A stretch of DNA of 32,583 nucleotides from CAG-390 sp045636385 (GCA_045636385.1 JAZTXK010000061.1:1-32583); one strand, 5' to 3'. Positions 22,448 to 30,677 are shown, counted from the stretch's first letter. The notes: generated from the sequence alone by a model not told the origin. Program-made: numbers and translations.

Positions 22448-23503
22448 ATGAAGAAATTCTTTGCAAGACCCCTCTGCATTATTCTTATGCTTGCGATGCT
22501 CGTTCCCATGATGAGCGTTATGGCATCTGCTGCGGACCTCGTAAACCTTTACGACGCATCCAAGGCTGTTTGCGGAACTCCCAACAGCGCGCAGAGAGAC
22601 ACCGCCCCCACCTACAACGCAAACTACTATTGCTCCGAGCCGATCTACGTTAAGGAAGGCGACGTTATTACCGCAGGCCCCGTACACGTTGATCAGGGCT
22701 ACTACTTCACCGCTTACAAGGCTGACGGTTCCGTTCACACCAAGCAGGTTAAGTACGCTGATTGCGTAGAAGTTGAAGTAATTCAGGCTAACTCCGTTAT
22801 CGTTAAGTGGACCGTTCCCGCAGGCGTTGACAGCTTCAGAATGGGAACCTCCCAGATGTTCGTTGATAACACCCTTGTCACCAAGAATCAGGAGTTCGGC
22901 AAGGCTGACTACATCGCATTTATGCAGAAGGCAGGCGCTGACATTTCCTACTTCACCGGCGCAGACGCAAACGGACTTGTAAACCTTTTCCCCACCTCGG
23001 ACATCACTTTTGATGGCAGAGGCTCGACATCCGGCGACATTGCTGACGCTAAGTACAGAACTTGCGATTACATCCCCGTTAAGGAAGGCGACGTTATCTA
23101 CTTCGGCTCGGCTGTAGCTGCACAGAGCTATCAGATCGTTCTTTACGATGCAGACAAGAAGCCTACCACCCACGGTAACTACAAGTACATGGTTAACATA
23201 GGCAACATCGACGATACTCACGTTATCTATGCATACAGAATTCGTCCCGGTTCTGCATACGTTCGCTTCGTAGCTGCCACCGACGTTTATAACAACGGTC
23301 AGCAGCTCGTAACCCTCAACCAGCCCTTCACCGTTCAGGGTTACAACAACTTCTTCAATCCTCCCGAGACCACTGAGCCCGCTCCCGAGACCACCGAGCC
23401 CGCAACTCCTCCCACCACCGGTGACTCCACTCTCGTATTCGCGGCTATCGCTGTTATCTCCCTCGTCGGAGTTGCAGTTGTTTCCAAGAGAAAAGAGAAC
23501 TAA
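22448..23503 (+). CDS. Array protein B: secreted two-domain surface protein with PPTTGD sorting tail
   Basis: The 351-residue product has a signal peptide ending MASA (about 26-29) and two related domains with GDVITAGPV and GDVIYFGSA cores, each closing on a Q-x-F block (TKNQEFGK, TLNQPFTV). A short PETTEPAPETTEPA linker, PPTTGD at 321, a hydrophobic segment and KRKEN at the end follow. The first 60 or so residues are nearly identical to B' (26761), as are the last 50, while the middle has diverged. No enzyme motif is seen. It has its own promoter and terminator and a consensus ribosome binding site. Confidence 0.85.
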   Translation: MKKFFARPLCIILMLAMLVPMMSVMASAADLVNLYDASKAVCGTPNSAQRDTAPTYNANYYCSEPIYVKEGDVITAGPVHVDQGYYFTAYKADGSVHTKQVKYADCVEVEVIQANSVIVKWTVPAGVDSFRMGTSQMFVDNTLVTKNQEFGKADYIAFMQKAGADISYFTGADANGLVNLFPTSDITFDGRGSTSGDIADAKYRTCDYIPVKEGDVIYFGSAVAAQSYQIVLYDADKKPTTHGNYKYMVNIGNIDDTHVIYAYRIRPGSAYVRFVAATDVYNNGQQLVTLNQPFTVQGYNNFFNPPETTEPAPETTEPATPPTTGDSTLVFAAIAVISLVGVAVVSKRKEN

Positions 23504-23517
23504 TATAATTTAATAAA

Positions 23518-23545
23518 ACAGCCGTTCATTGAACGGCTGTTTTTT
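23518..23545 (+). terminator. Terminator after array protein B
   Basis: ACAGCCGTTC (23518-23527) pairs with GAACGGCTGT (23531-23540), then TTTTT. It is almost the same as the one after B' (27834-27861). Confidence 0.92.
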
Positions 23546-23546
23546 A

Positions 23547-23575
23547 TTGACAAACGTGTATTTTCGTGCTATAAT
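23547..23575 (+). promoter_or_regulatory. Promoter of array gene C
   Basis: TTGACA (23547-23552), 17-bp spacer, TATAAT (23570-23575), extended -10 TGC. It starts two bases after the preceding terminator T run. Confidence 0.9.
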
Positions 23576-23607
23576 AAAATATCCCCAAATATATAAAGGA
23601 GAAGACT

Positions 23608-25440
23608 ATGAAGAATATCAGAATAGCTATCTGTGTGCTTCTGATGCTCGCAATGCTCGTTCCTATGATGAGCTTCGGCACAAGCGCGGCAGAGTTCACC
23701 AACCTATACGACAACGCCCAGGCAACTATCGGAGTCCCCCCTGCCACCAAGGATGCCCCGGGAAACGGAAACACTACTTACTTCGTTTCAAATCCCATTG
23801 AGGTCAAGGAAGGCGACGTAGTTACCTTTGGTCCCGTTCAGATCAACCAGGGTTACTTCCTCACTACTTATGATGCAAACGGAAATAAGAAGATCGCTCA
23901 GGTCAAGTATGCCGATTGCACAAAGGTAGACACCATCCTCCCCGGCACAGAGATCGTTCAGTGGACAGTTCCCGCGGGAAGCGCATACGTCAGAATGGGC
24001 ACCTCGCAGCTCTACTTCGATTGCTCTATGCTCACCGTAAACCAGACCTTCAACACTGCGGATTACTTCGAGGCTATGGATAAGGCGGGTATCAACGTTG
24101 AATTTCTCCGTCCCGCCCCGGCAAAGGGTGAGCTTGTAAACGTATTCCCCAAGTCGGATAAGGTATTCGCGGGCAAAGTAGATGCAAGTAATACCGAGAC
24201 CGCAGCTGAACAGTACCGCTCCTCCCCCGCAGTTCCCGTTAACGAGGGCGACGTACTTTACCTCGCTGCCGCTGATCTCGGTCAGGGTTACCACCTCGTT
24301 CTTCTCGATAAGAACGGCAACGGTACTACTACCGTTAAGCTGGATTATATGATCCAGTACGATATGATCGGCAACGGCTTTGGTGTTCTGGCGTTCAGAA
24401 TGCGCCCCGGCACCGCATACGTTCGTATTATAGTATCCACCGGAGTTTATGATGACGGAATCCAGCTTGCAACCATCAATCAGCCCTTTACTGCCGCTGA
24501 TTATATGAAGATGTACAATATTACTCTTCCCGGTACCGTGGAGAGCGATAGCCCGCTCAGTGGCAAGACTATGCTCTTTATGGGCGACTCGATCAGCTTC
24601 GGCGCGGGTGACACCATATCTCCCTTCCGCACCGGCCGCGCTTGGGCGGGCAGAATCGCCGATTGGACCGGCGCGATCACTACCAACGCAGCCGTCAGCG
24701 GCGCGAAGGTAAGCTTCCAGACCGGCGACGATAACTGGGTATACAGCCAGTACATTCCTTATCAGAACACCAAGTTTGATATCATCGTTATGCACGGCGG
24801 CGGTAATGACGCAAGATATGAAAGACCTGTCGGAACTCTCTCCGAGGGCAAGGATGAGGCTACCCTCAAGAAGAATCAGGCGTCCTTCGTCGGCGGTCTT
24901 GAGTGGATCTTCTACAACGTAAGCAAGACCAACACCGAAGCTAAGCTCTTCTATATAGCAAACCACCATCTTGACGGTCACTCCAAGGGTCGGGCGAAGG
25001 ATATGAGCGAGTACTTCGACGCCGCAAAGCAGGCGTGCGCTAAGTGGGGCTTCATCTTGATCGACCTTTACAACAACAAGGAGCTCAACGATAAGCTCGA
25101 TACCAAGACTACCAAGTATCTCCCCGATACCCTCCACCCCAATGCCGCAGGTTACGATATTATCACTCCCTATATCATCGCGGAGCTTGAGGCAGGTCTG
25201 ACGGCTCCTCCAGTAGTACCCGAGACCACCGTCGCTCCCGAGACCGAGGCGCCCGTAGAGACCACCGAGGCTCCCGCTGACGTAGAAACCGAAGCTCCCG
25301 CCGTTACCGAGGCACCCGCAACCGAACCCGAGGTAACCGAAATTCTTGTGGAAAAGAAGGGATGCGGCTCTATGATCGCAGGCGCGGTCGCAGTTGTCGC
25401 ACTTCTCGGAACCGCTATCGTTTTCAAGAAGAAGGATTAA
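23608..25440 (+). CDS. Array protein C: secreted SGNH/GDSL hydrolase with KGCGS C-terminal tail
   Basis: The 610-residue product has a signal peptide (ending GTSAAE), two copies of the array domain (about 28-170 and 177-305), then an SGNH hydrolase domain from about 318. Catalytic-block residues are visible: G326-D327-S328 (nucleophile Ser in FMGDSISFG), G399-N400-D401 (MHGGGNDAR) and D507-x-x-H510 (DTLHPNAAGYD). SGNH enzymes are esterases, often deacetylating glycans. A Pro/Thr/Glu linker follows, then KGCGSMIAG (Cys586), a hydrophobic helix and KKKD. The tail differs from the PPTTGD tails of its neighbours. It is probably surface-anchored. The substrate is unknown. Confidence 0.9.
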   Translation: MKNIRIAICVLLMLAMLVPMMSFGTSAAEFTNLYDNAQATIGVPPATKDAPGNGNTTYFVSNPIEVKEGDVVTFGPVQINQGYFLTTYDANGNKKIAQVKYADCTKVDTILPGTEIVQWTVPAGSAYVRMGTSQLYFDCSMLTVNQTFNTADYFEAMDKAGINVEFLRPAPAKGELVNVFPKSDKVFAGKVDASNTETAAEQYRSSPAVPVNEGDVLYLAAADLGQGYHLVLLDKNGNGTTTVKLDYMIQYDMIGNGFGVLAFRMRPGTAYVRIIVSTGVYDDGIQLATINQPFTAADYMKMYNITLPGTVESDSPLSGKTMLFMGDSISFGAGDTISPFRTGRAWAGRIADWTGAITTNAAVSGAKVSFQTGDDNWVYSQYIPYQNTKFDIIVMHGGGNDARYERPVGTLSEGKDEATLKKNQASFVGGLEWIFYNVSKTNTEAKLFYIANHHLDGHSKGRAKDMSEYFDAAKQACAKWGFILIDLYNNKELNDKLDTKTTKYLPDTLHPNAAGYDIITPYIIAELEAGLTAPPVVPETTVAPETEAPVETTEAPADVETEAPAVTEAPATEPEVTEILVEKKGCGSMIAGAVAVVALLGTAIVFKKKD

Positions 25441-25460
25441 AATCATAATTACAGCAAAAA

Positions 25461-25484
25461 CCTCGCCCTCGCGCGAGGCTTTTT
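25461..25484 (+). terminator. Terminator after array protein C
   Basis: CCTCGC (25461-25466) pairs with GCGAGG (25473-25478), then CTTTTT. It is not homologous to the terminator after C', as expected at the ends of a duplicated block. Confidence 0.8.
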
Positions 25485-25505
25485 GCATTTATAATAATAA
25501 AAATG

Positions 25506-25534
25506 TTGACAATGTGTGAATATTGTGATATAAT
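25506..25534 (+). promoter_or_regulatory. Promoter and 5' hairpin of array gene A'
   Basis: TTGACA (25506-25511), 17-bp spacer, TATAAT (25529-25534), extended -10 TGA. The downstream leader with TGGC-TAATT-GCCA is of the B/B' type, not like the leader of A. Confidence 0.9.
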
Positions 25535-25576
25535 AAATTAACTATAATGGCTAATTGCCACAAAAAGGAGAAAGAC

Positions 25577-26620
25577 ATGAAGAAATTCCTTAGCATTATC
25601 CTTATGCTTGCTATGCTCGTTCCTATGATGAGCGTTTTTGCAAGTGCCGCTGCTCCCACGAACCTCTACGACGCTTCGAAGGCACAGCTCGGTACTCCTC
25701 CCACCAATGTGAATGACACTGCTTCCGGCAACAGACTTTACTGGAGCTCAGAGCCCATCGCCGTAAAGGCAGGCGACGTCGTTACCTTTGGTCCTATGCT
25801 TACCGGTCAGGGCTACTACATCACCACTTATGATGCATCCGGCGCGGTTAAGATCTCTCAGATAAAGTACGCTGATTGCACCGTTGTTGACGTTGTTGAT
25901 AACAACGCCGTAATCGTTAAGTGGACCGTTCCCGAGGGTTCCGCTTTCGTCAGAGTGGTTAACTCCCAGATCTTCAAGGAGTCCACTATGATCACCCTGA
26001 ATCAGGAATTCACCGCAGCTGATTACTTTGCGGAAATGGATAAGAAGGGCATCAACGTTGATTACGTTCGTCCCACAACCGCAAAGGAGCTCGTAAACGT
26101 ATTCCCCACCTCTGATAAGACCTTCCTTGGCAGATGCGACAAGTCCAAGGGCGAGGTTGCGGCTGATAACTACCGTACCTCCGATTACATCCCCGTTAAG
26201 GGCGGTGACGTGCTCTACATCGGCGCGGCTGCAACAAGCCAGACCTATCACATCACTCTGTACGGCGCAAACAAGGTGGCTATTACTAACGTAAATACTC
26301 CTTATTTCGTTCAGTATGATGATCTTGGCGACGGCAAGGCTGTTCTCGCGTACACCATGCCCCACGACGTTGAATACGTTCGCGTAGTTATTTCTACTCC
26401 CGTTTACGACGCAGGTAAGCAGCTTGCTACCGTTAACCAGCCCTTCGATGCTGAGGGTTACAACAACTACTTCAATCCTCCCGCAGAGACCGAGCCCGCT
26501 CCCGAGACTACCGAGCCCGCAACTCCTCCCACCACCGGTGACTCCGCTATCATCTTCGTTGTCATCTCCGTAATCGCCATCGCAGGCGTTGCAGTAGTTG
26601 CAAAGAAGAGAGAAAACTAA
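25577..26620 (+). CDS. Array protein A': secreted two-domain surface protein with PPTTGD sorting tail
   Basis: The 347-residue product starts MKKFLSIILMLAMLVP, chosen over an in-frame ATG at 25547 because AAAAAGGAG lies just before 25577 and the upstream residues break the signal peptide. The signal peptide ends FASAAA. Two array domains follow with GDVVTFGPM and GDVLYIGAA cores, each closing on a Q-x-F block (TLNQEFTA, TVNQPFDA). The linker PAETEPAPETTEPATPPTTG leads to the PPTTGD tail at 317. The last 30 residues match those of A almost exactly, which places it as the A copy of the second block. No catalytic motif is seen. Confidence 0.85.
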   Translation: MKKFLSIILMLAMLVPMMSVFASAAAPTNLYDASKAQLGTPPTNVNDTASGNRLYWSSEPIAVKAGDVVTFGPMLTGQGYYITTYDASGAVKISQIKYADCTVVDVVDNNAVIVKWTVPEGSAFVRVVNSQIFKESTMITLNQEFTAADYFAEMDKKGINVDYVRPTTAKELVNVFPTSDKTFLGRCDKSKGEVAADNYRTSDYIPVKGGDVLYIGAAATSQTYHITLYGANKVAITNVNTPYFVQYDDLGDGKAVLAYTMPHDVEYVRVVISTPVYDAGKQLATVNQPFDAEGYNNYFNPPAETEPAPETTEPATPPTTGDSAIIFVVISVIAIAGVAVVAKKREN

Positions 26621-26631
26621 TTGAAAAACGA

Positions 26632-26670
26632 CTCGGATATTGCGATCCTTCGCAATATCCGAGATTTTTT
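26632..26670 (+). terminator. Terminator after array protein A'
   Basis: CTCGGATATTGCGA (26632-26645) pairs with TCGCAATATCCGAG (26650-26663), then ATTTTTT. The loop-side base pairs differ from the homologue at 22318 but stay paired. Confidence 0.92.
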
Positions 26671-26689
26671 CATAATTAGTAAAAAGATA

Positions 26690-26718
26690 TTGACAGAATG
26701 TTACGATTGTGATATAAT
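26690..26718 (+). promoter_or_regulatory. Promoter and 5' hairpin of array gene B'
   Basis: TTGACA (26690-26695), 17-bp spacer, TATAAT (26713-26718), extended -10 TGA, then the TGGC-TAATT-GCCA hairpin and AAAAAGGAG. Confidence 0.9.
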
Positions 26719-26760
26719 AAATTAACTAAAATGGCTAATTGCCACAAAAAGGAGAAAGAC

Positions 26761-27819
26761 ATGAAGAAATTCTTTGCAAGACCCCTCTGCATTATTCTTA
26801 TGCTTGCAATGCTCGTTCCCATGATGAGCGTTATGGCATCTGCTGCAGACCTCGTAAACCTCTACGACGCATCCAAGGCTGTTTGCGGAACTCCCAACGC
26901 TACCCAGAGAGATACCGCTCCCACCTACAACGCAAACTACTATTGCTCCGCTCCCATCGAAGTTAAGGCAGGCGACGTTGTTACCGTAGGTCCCGTATTC
27001 ATCGGTCAGGGTTACTATTTCACCTCTTTCAATGCTGACGGTTCCGTCAAAACCAACCAGATCAAGTATGCTGACTGCACCAAGGTTGATGAGATCATGC
27101 CCGGCGTTGAGATCGTTAAGTGGACCGTTCCGGAAGGAACCGCAGACATCAGAATGGCAACCTCCCAGATGTTCGTTGATTGCACTCTTATCACCGTAAA
27201 TCAGGAGTTTGATAAGGCCGGCTACTTTGCAGCTATGGACAAGGCAGGCGTGAACATTGATATGCTCCGTCCCACCAACGCTCAGGAAAAGCTCGTTAAC
27301 ATCTTCCCCAAGGCAGATACCACCTACCTCGGCAGAGTTGACAAGTCTAACAAGGAAATCGCTGCTGACCATTACCGCACCTGCCCCGCTGTTCCCGTTA
27401 AGGAAGGCGACGTTATTTACTTCATTGCTGACCTCGCTCAGAGCTATCAGCTCGTTCTTCTCGATGCTGAAGGCAAGGGAACTACCACAGTTAACAAGAG
27501 CTATATGGTAGAATACGCTAACTTTGGCGACGGCTACGGAATTTATTCCTACAGAATGCGTCCCGGCACCGCTTACGTTCGTGTAGTTGCCGCTACCAAG
27601 GTGTACGATGCAGAGACACTTCTTGTAACCATCAATCAGCCCTTCGACGCTGAAGGCTACAACAACTTCCTCAATCCTCCCGCAGAGACCGAGCCCGCTC
27701 CCGAGACTACCGAGCCCGCAACTCCTCCCACCACCGGTGACTCCACTCTCGTATTCGCGGCTATCGCTGTTATCTCCCTCGTTGGAGTTGCAGTTGTTTC
27801 CAAGAGAAAAGAGAACTGA
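26761..27819 (+). CDS. Array protein B': secreted two-domain surface protein with PPTTGD sorting tail
   Basis: The 352-residue product starts at 26761 (MKKFFARPLCIILML) next to the AAAAAGGAG site; the in-frame ATG at 26731 would spoil the signal peptide. N-terminus and tail are nearly identical to B (22448). The middle is a mosaic: residues such as FGDGYGIYSYRMRPGTAYVR resemble A and C' rather than B. Two array domains, a PETTEPA linker, PPTTGD at 322, a hydrophobic helix and KRKEN follow in order. No catalytic motif is seen. Own promoter and terminator. Confidence 0.85.
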   Translation: MKKFFARPLCIILMLAMLVPMMSVMASAADLVNLYDASKAVCGTPNATQRDTAPTYNANYYCSAPIEVKAGDVVTVGPVFIGQGYYFTSFNADGSVKTNQIKYADCTKVDEIMPGVEIVKWTVPEGTADIRMATSQMFVDCTLITVNQEFDKAGYFAAMDKAGVNIDMLRPTNAQEKLVNIFPKADTTYLGRVDKSNKEIAADHYRTCPAVPVKEGDVIYFIADLAQSYQLVLLDAEGKGTTTVNKSYMVEYANFGDGYGIYSYRMRPGTAYVRVVAATKVYDAETLLVTINQPFDAEGYNNFLNPPAETEPAPETTEPATPPTTGDSTLVFAAIAVISLVGVAVVSKRKEN

Positions 27820-27833
27820 TACAATTTAATAAA

Positions 27834-27861
27834 ACAGCCGTTCATTGAACGGCTGTTTTTT
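27834..27861 (+). terminator. Terminator after array protein B'
   Basis: ACAGCCGTTC (27834-27843) pairs with GAACGGCTGT (27847-27856), then TTTTT. Confidence 0.92.
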
Positions 27862-27862
27862 A

Positions 27863-27891
27863 TTGACAAACGTGAGTTTTCGTGGTATAAT
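27863..27891 (+). promoter_or_regulatory. Promoter of array gene C'
   Basis: TTGACA (27863-27868), 17-bp spacer, TATAAT (27886-27891). The whole terminator-promoter-leader block is a near copy of 23518-23607. Confidence 0.9.
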
Positions 27892-27923
27892 AAGGTATCC
27901 CAAAATATATAAAGGAGAAGACT

Positions 27924-29753
27924 ATGAAGAATTTCAAAAAAGTCGTCTGTGCGCTTCTGATGCTCGCGATGCTCGTTCCTATGATGAGCTTCGGCACAAG
28001 CGCTGCAGATTTCACCAACCTCTATGACAATGCTCAGGCAACTGTTGGAACGCCTCCCACCACCAAGGATGCCGCAGGCTCCGGCAACGCTAACTACTAC
28101 ACCTCCAACGCCGTTGAGGTTAAGGAAGGCGACGTAGTTACCTTTGGCCCCGTTCAGATCAACCAGGGCTACTTCCTCACCACCTACGATGCAAACGGCA
28201 AGCAGAAGATCGCTCAGGTCAAGTATGCCGATTGCACAAAGGTAGACACCATCCTCCCCGGCACAGAGATCGTTCAGTGGACAGTTCCCGCGGGAAGCGC
28301 ATACATCAGACTGGCTACCGCACAGCTCTACTTCGACTGTAGTATGATCACCGTAAACCAGACCTTCAAGACTGCGGATTACTACGGAACGATGGATAAG
28401 GCGGGCATCAACGTTGATTTCCTCCGTCCCATCGCGGCAAAGGGTGAGCTTGTAAACATCTTCCCCAAGTCCGACAAGGTTTTTGAGGGACGTGTTGACA
28501 AGAGCAACGCCGAGATCGCAGCCGCACAGTACCGCACCTGCCCCGCAGTTCCCGTTAATGAGGGCGACGTAATTTACATCGGTGCAGCAGCTCTCGATCA
28601 GGGCTACCACCTCGTTCTTCTCGATAAGAACGGCAACGGTACTACCACAGTTCAGAAGGATTATATGGTTCAGTACGATGTAATCGGCAACGGCTTTGGT
28701 ATTTATGCGTACAGAATGCGTCCCGGAACAGGATACGTTCGCGTTGTAGCCGCTACCGGCGTTTATGACGACGGCATCGAGCTTGCAACAATCAATCAGC
28801 CCTTTACCGCGGCTGATTATATGAAGATGTTCAATATCACTCTTCCCGGTCAGACCTCTTCCTCGAGCCCTCTTTCGGGCAAGAAGATGCTCTTTATGGG
28901 CGACTCGATCAGCTACGGCTCGGGTGATTCTGCATCACCCTTCCGCACCGGACGTGCATGGGCGGGCAGAATTGCTGACCTCACCGGCGCGATCACTACC
29001 AACGCATCCGTCAGCGGCGCGAAGGTAAGCTTCCAGAACGGCGACGATAACTGGGTATACAGCCAGTACGTTCCCCACCAGAACACCAAGTTCGATATCA
29101 TCGTTATGCACGGCGGCGTTAACGACGCACGTCACCTCCGTCCCGTAGGTAAGCTCAGCGAGGGCACCGACGAGGCTACTCTCAAGAAGAACCAGTCCAA
29201 CTATGCGGGCGGTCTTGAGTGGATCTTCTACAACGTAAAGAAGACCAATCCCGATGCGAAGCTCTTCTTCATCGCAAACCACCGTCTTGACGGCCACGCT
29301 ACCGGTAAGGCGAAGAATATGAGCGAGTATTTCAATATCGCAAAGGATGCTTGCGAGAAGTGGGGCATCATCTTCATCGACCTCTACAACAACAAGGAGC
29401 TCAACGATAAGCTCGAGACCACCACTACCAAGTATCTTCCCGATACCCTCCACCTCAACGCTGCAGGTTACGATATCATCACTCCCTATATCATCGCGGA
29501 ACTTGAGGCGGGTCTTACTGCTCCTCCTGTAGAGCCCGAGACCACCGTCGCTCCCGAGACCGAGGCTCCCGAGACCGAGGCTCCCACTACTGAAGCTCCC
29601 GTTACCGAAGCTCCTGTAACAGAGGCTCCCGCAACTGAGGCTCCCACTACCGAAGCTCCCGCTGAAGAAAAGGGCTGTGGCTCGATGATCGCAGGCGCAG
29701 TTGCAGTAATCGCACTTCTCGGAACCGCTATCGTTTTCAAGAAGAAGGACTAA
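27924..29753 (+). CDS. Array protein C': secreted SGNH/GDSL hydrolase with KGCGS C-terminal tail
   Basis: The 609-residue product is collinear with C: signal peptide, two array domains, SGNH hydrolase with G326-D327-S328, the GxND block (HGGVNDARH, with Val where C has Gly) and D507-x-x-H510 (DTLHLNAAGYD, with Leu where C has Pro). The linker is a TEAP-type repeat (APETEAPTTEAPVTEAP and so on), more regular than in C. The tail is KGCGSMIAG (Cys585), a hydrophobic helix and KKKD. A DNA stretch in the first domain is identical to C over about 90 bp, which suggests recent conversion or strong constraint. Active-site residues are intact, so both copies are probably functional. Confidence 0.9.
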   Translation: MKNFKKVVCALLMLAMLVPMMSFGTSAADFTNLYDNAQATVGTPPTTKDAAGSGNANYYTSNAVEVKEGDVVTFGPVQINQGYFLTTYDANGKQKIAQVKYADCTKVDTILPGTEIVQWTVPAGSAYIRLATAQLYFDCSMITVNQTFKTADYYGTMDKAGINVDFLRPIAAKGELVNIFPKSDKVFEGRVDKSNAEIAAAQYRTCPAVPVNEGDVIYIGAAALDQGYHLVLLDKNGNGTTTVQKDYMVQYDVIGNGFGIYAYRMRPGTGYVRVVAATGVYDDGIELATINQPFTAADYMKMFNITLPGQTSSSSPLSGKKMLFMGDSISYGSGDSASPFRTGRAWAGRIADLTGAITTNASVSGAKVSFQNGDDNWVYSQYVPHQNTKFDIIVMHGGVNDARHLRPVGKLSEGTDEATLKKNQSNYAGGLEWIFYNVKKTNPDAKLFFIANHRLDGHATGKAKNMSEYFNIAKDACEKWGIIFIDLYNNKELNDKLETTTTKYLPDTLHLNAAGYDIITPYIIAELEAGLTAPPVEPETTVAPETEAPETEAPTTEAPVTEAPVTEAPATEAPTTEAPAEEKGCGSMIAGAVAVIALLGTAIVFKKKD

Positions 29754-29760
29754 TTTATAA

Positions 29761-29796
29761 AAATCGGCAGAGAATTCATTTTCTCTGCCGATTTGC
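29761..29796 (+). terminator. Terminator closing the array
   Basis: AAATCGGCAGAGAA (29761-29774) pairs with TTCTCTGCCGATTT (29781-29794); a short loop and GC follow, with little T tract beyond the arm. Confidence 0.85.
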
Positions 29797-29799
29797 TTA

Positions 29800-29828
29800 T
29801 TGACAAAATCTTGAATATGTGGTACAAT
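29800..29828 (+). promoter_or_regulatory. Promoter of the TIM-barrel isomerase-like gene
   Basis: TTGACA (29800-29805), 17-bp spacer, TACAAT (29823-29828). Confidence 0.82.
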
Positions 29829-29865
29829 AAATTCAAACTTGTAGCAGAAAGGTAGGGTTACCTAT

Positions 29866-30660
29866 ATGAGAATCGGAAGAATACAAAATAACTATACTGC
29901 GGCGGGATTTGATCTTGTCAAGAATACGAATCTTGAGTTCATCGAGATCTGCTGTAACAATCAGGCGGAGGCTGAAAAGTTTATCGCGAACAAGGAGAAT
30001 ATCAAGGCGGAGATCGCGCGCACGGGCATCGACGTTTCCTGCGTCGGCAGATGGAATCACGATATCAACGTCGGCGGTAAGATCGATGCGGACAGACTGA
30101 ACGCATATCTTGCTCAGCTTGATGCGGCTATTGAGCTTGGTGCGAAGACCTTCGTTTGCGGATGCAACTATGCCGACGAGGTATCGCTCTATAAGAATTA
30201 CACCGTTGCGCTCGAATTCCTCGGTCAGCTTACCGAGAGAGCAAAGGCAAGTGAGAGCGGCATTAAGATCGCTATTCAGAACTGCCATTGGAACAACTTT
30301 ATCGATTCCCCCGAGCAGTGGAAGGTGATCCTCGGTGAAAATCCCGATCTTTGGCTGAAATACGACGCGTCTCACGCGTATAACAGACACGCGGACTATC
30401 TGGCAGAAATGTCCGATTACGGCGAGAAGATCGCGCATTTCCACGTCAAAGGCACTACCCACGCGGGAAGCCGCGCGGTGTCCGATCCCCCTGCGGGAAT
30501 GGACGATCTTCGTTGGGGAAGCATATTCTCCATCCTTTATGCAAGAGGATATGACGGAGATCTGAGCATCGAGCCCCATTCAAGCACATGGCAGGGCGAG
30601 CTCGGCGCGGCAGGCGTTGAGTTTACAAGACAGTTTATCAGCAAGTTCGTTTTGAAATAA
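29866..30660 (+). CDS. Sugar phosphate isomerase/epimerase family (TIM barrel, AP-endonuclease-2-like)
   Basis: The 264-residue product looks like a xylose-isomerase-like TIM barrel: MRIGRIQNNY at the first strand, LEFIEIC, a central KTFVCGCNYADE, KIAIQNCHWN in the strand that carries a metal-ligand Glu or Gln in relatives, LWLKYDASHAYN (Asp and His likely metal ligands), IAHFHVKGT and a final DLSIEPHSS (Glu likely ligand). Members convert ketoses or inositol derivatives; the substrate here is unknown. It has its own promoter right after the array terminator, so it need not be functionally linked to the array. It converges on the DUF2927 gene. Confidence 0.82.
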   Translation: MRIGRIQNNYTAAGFDLVKNTNLEFIEICCNNQAEAEKFIANKENIKAEIARTGIDVSCVGRWNHDINVGGKIDADRLNAYLAQLDAAIELGAKTFVCGCNYADEVSLYKNYTVALEFLGQLTERAKASESGIKIAIQNCHWNNFIDSPEQWKVILGENPDLWLKYDASHAYNRHADYLAEMSDYGEKIAHFHVKGTTHAGSRAVSDPPAGMDDLRWGSIFSILYARGYDGDLSIEPHSSTWQGELGAAGVEFTRQFISKFVLK

Positions 30661-30677
30661 GTACAAAAAATCTAAAA

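Noticed and set aside
23788..25488. Minus-strand ORF of 566 codons opposite array protein C
   Set aside because: Long shadows arise opposite genes with this codon bias; similar shadows occur opposite every array gene.
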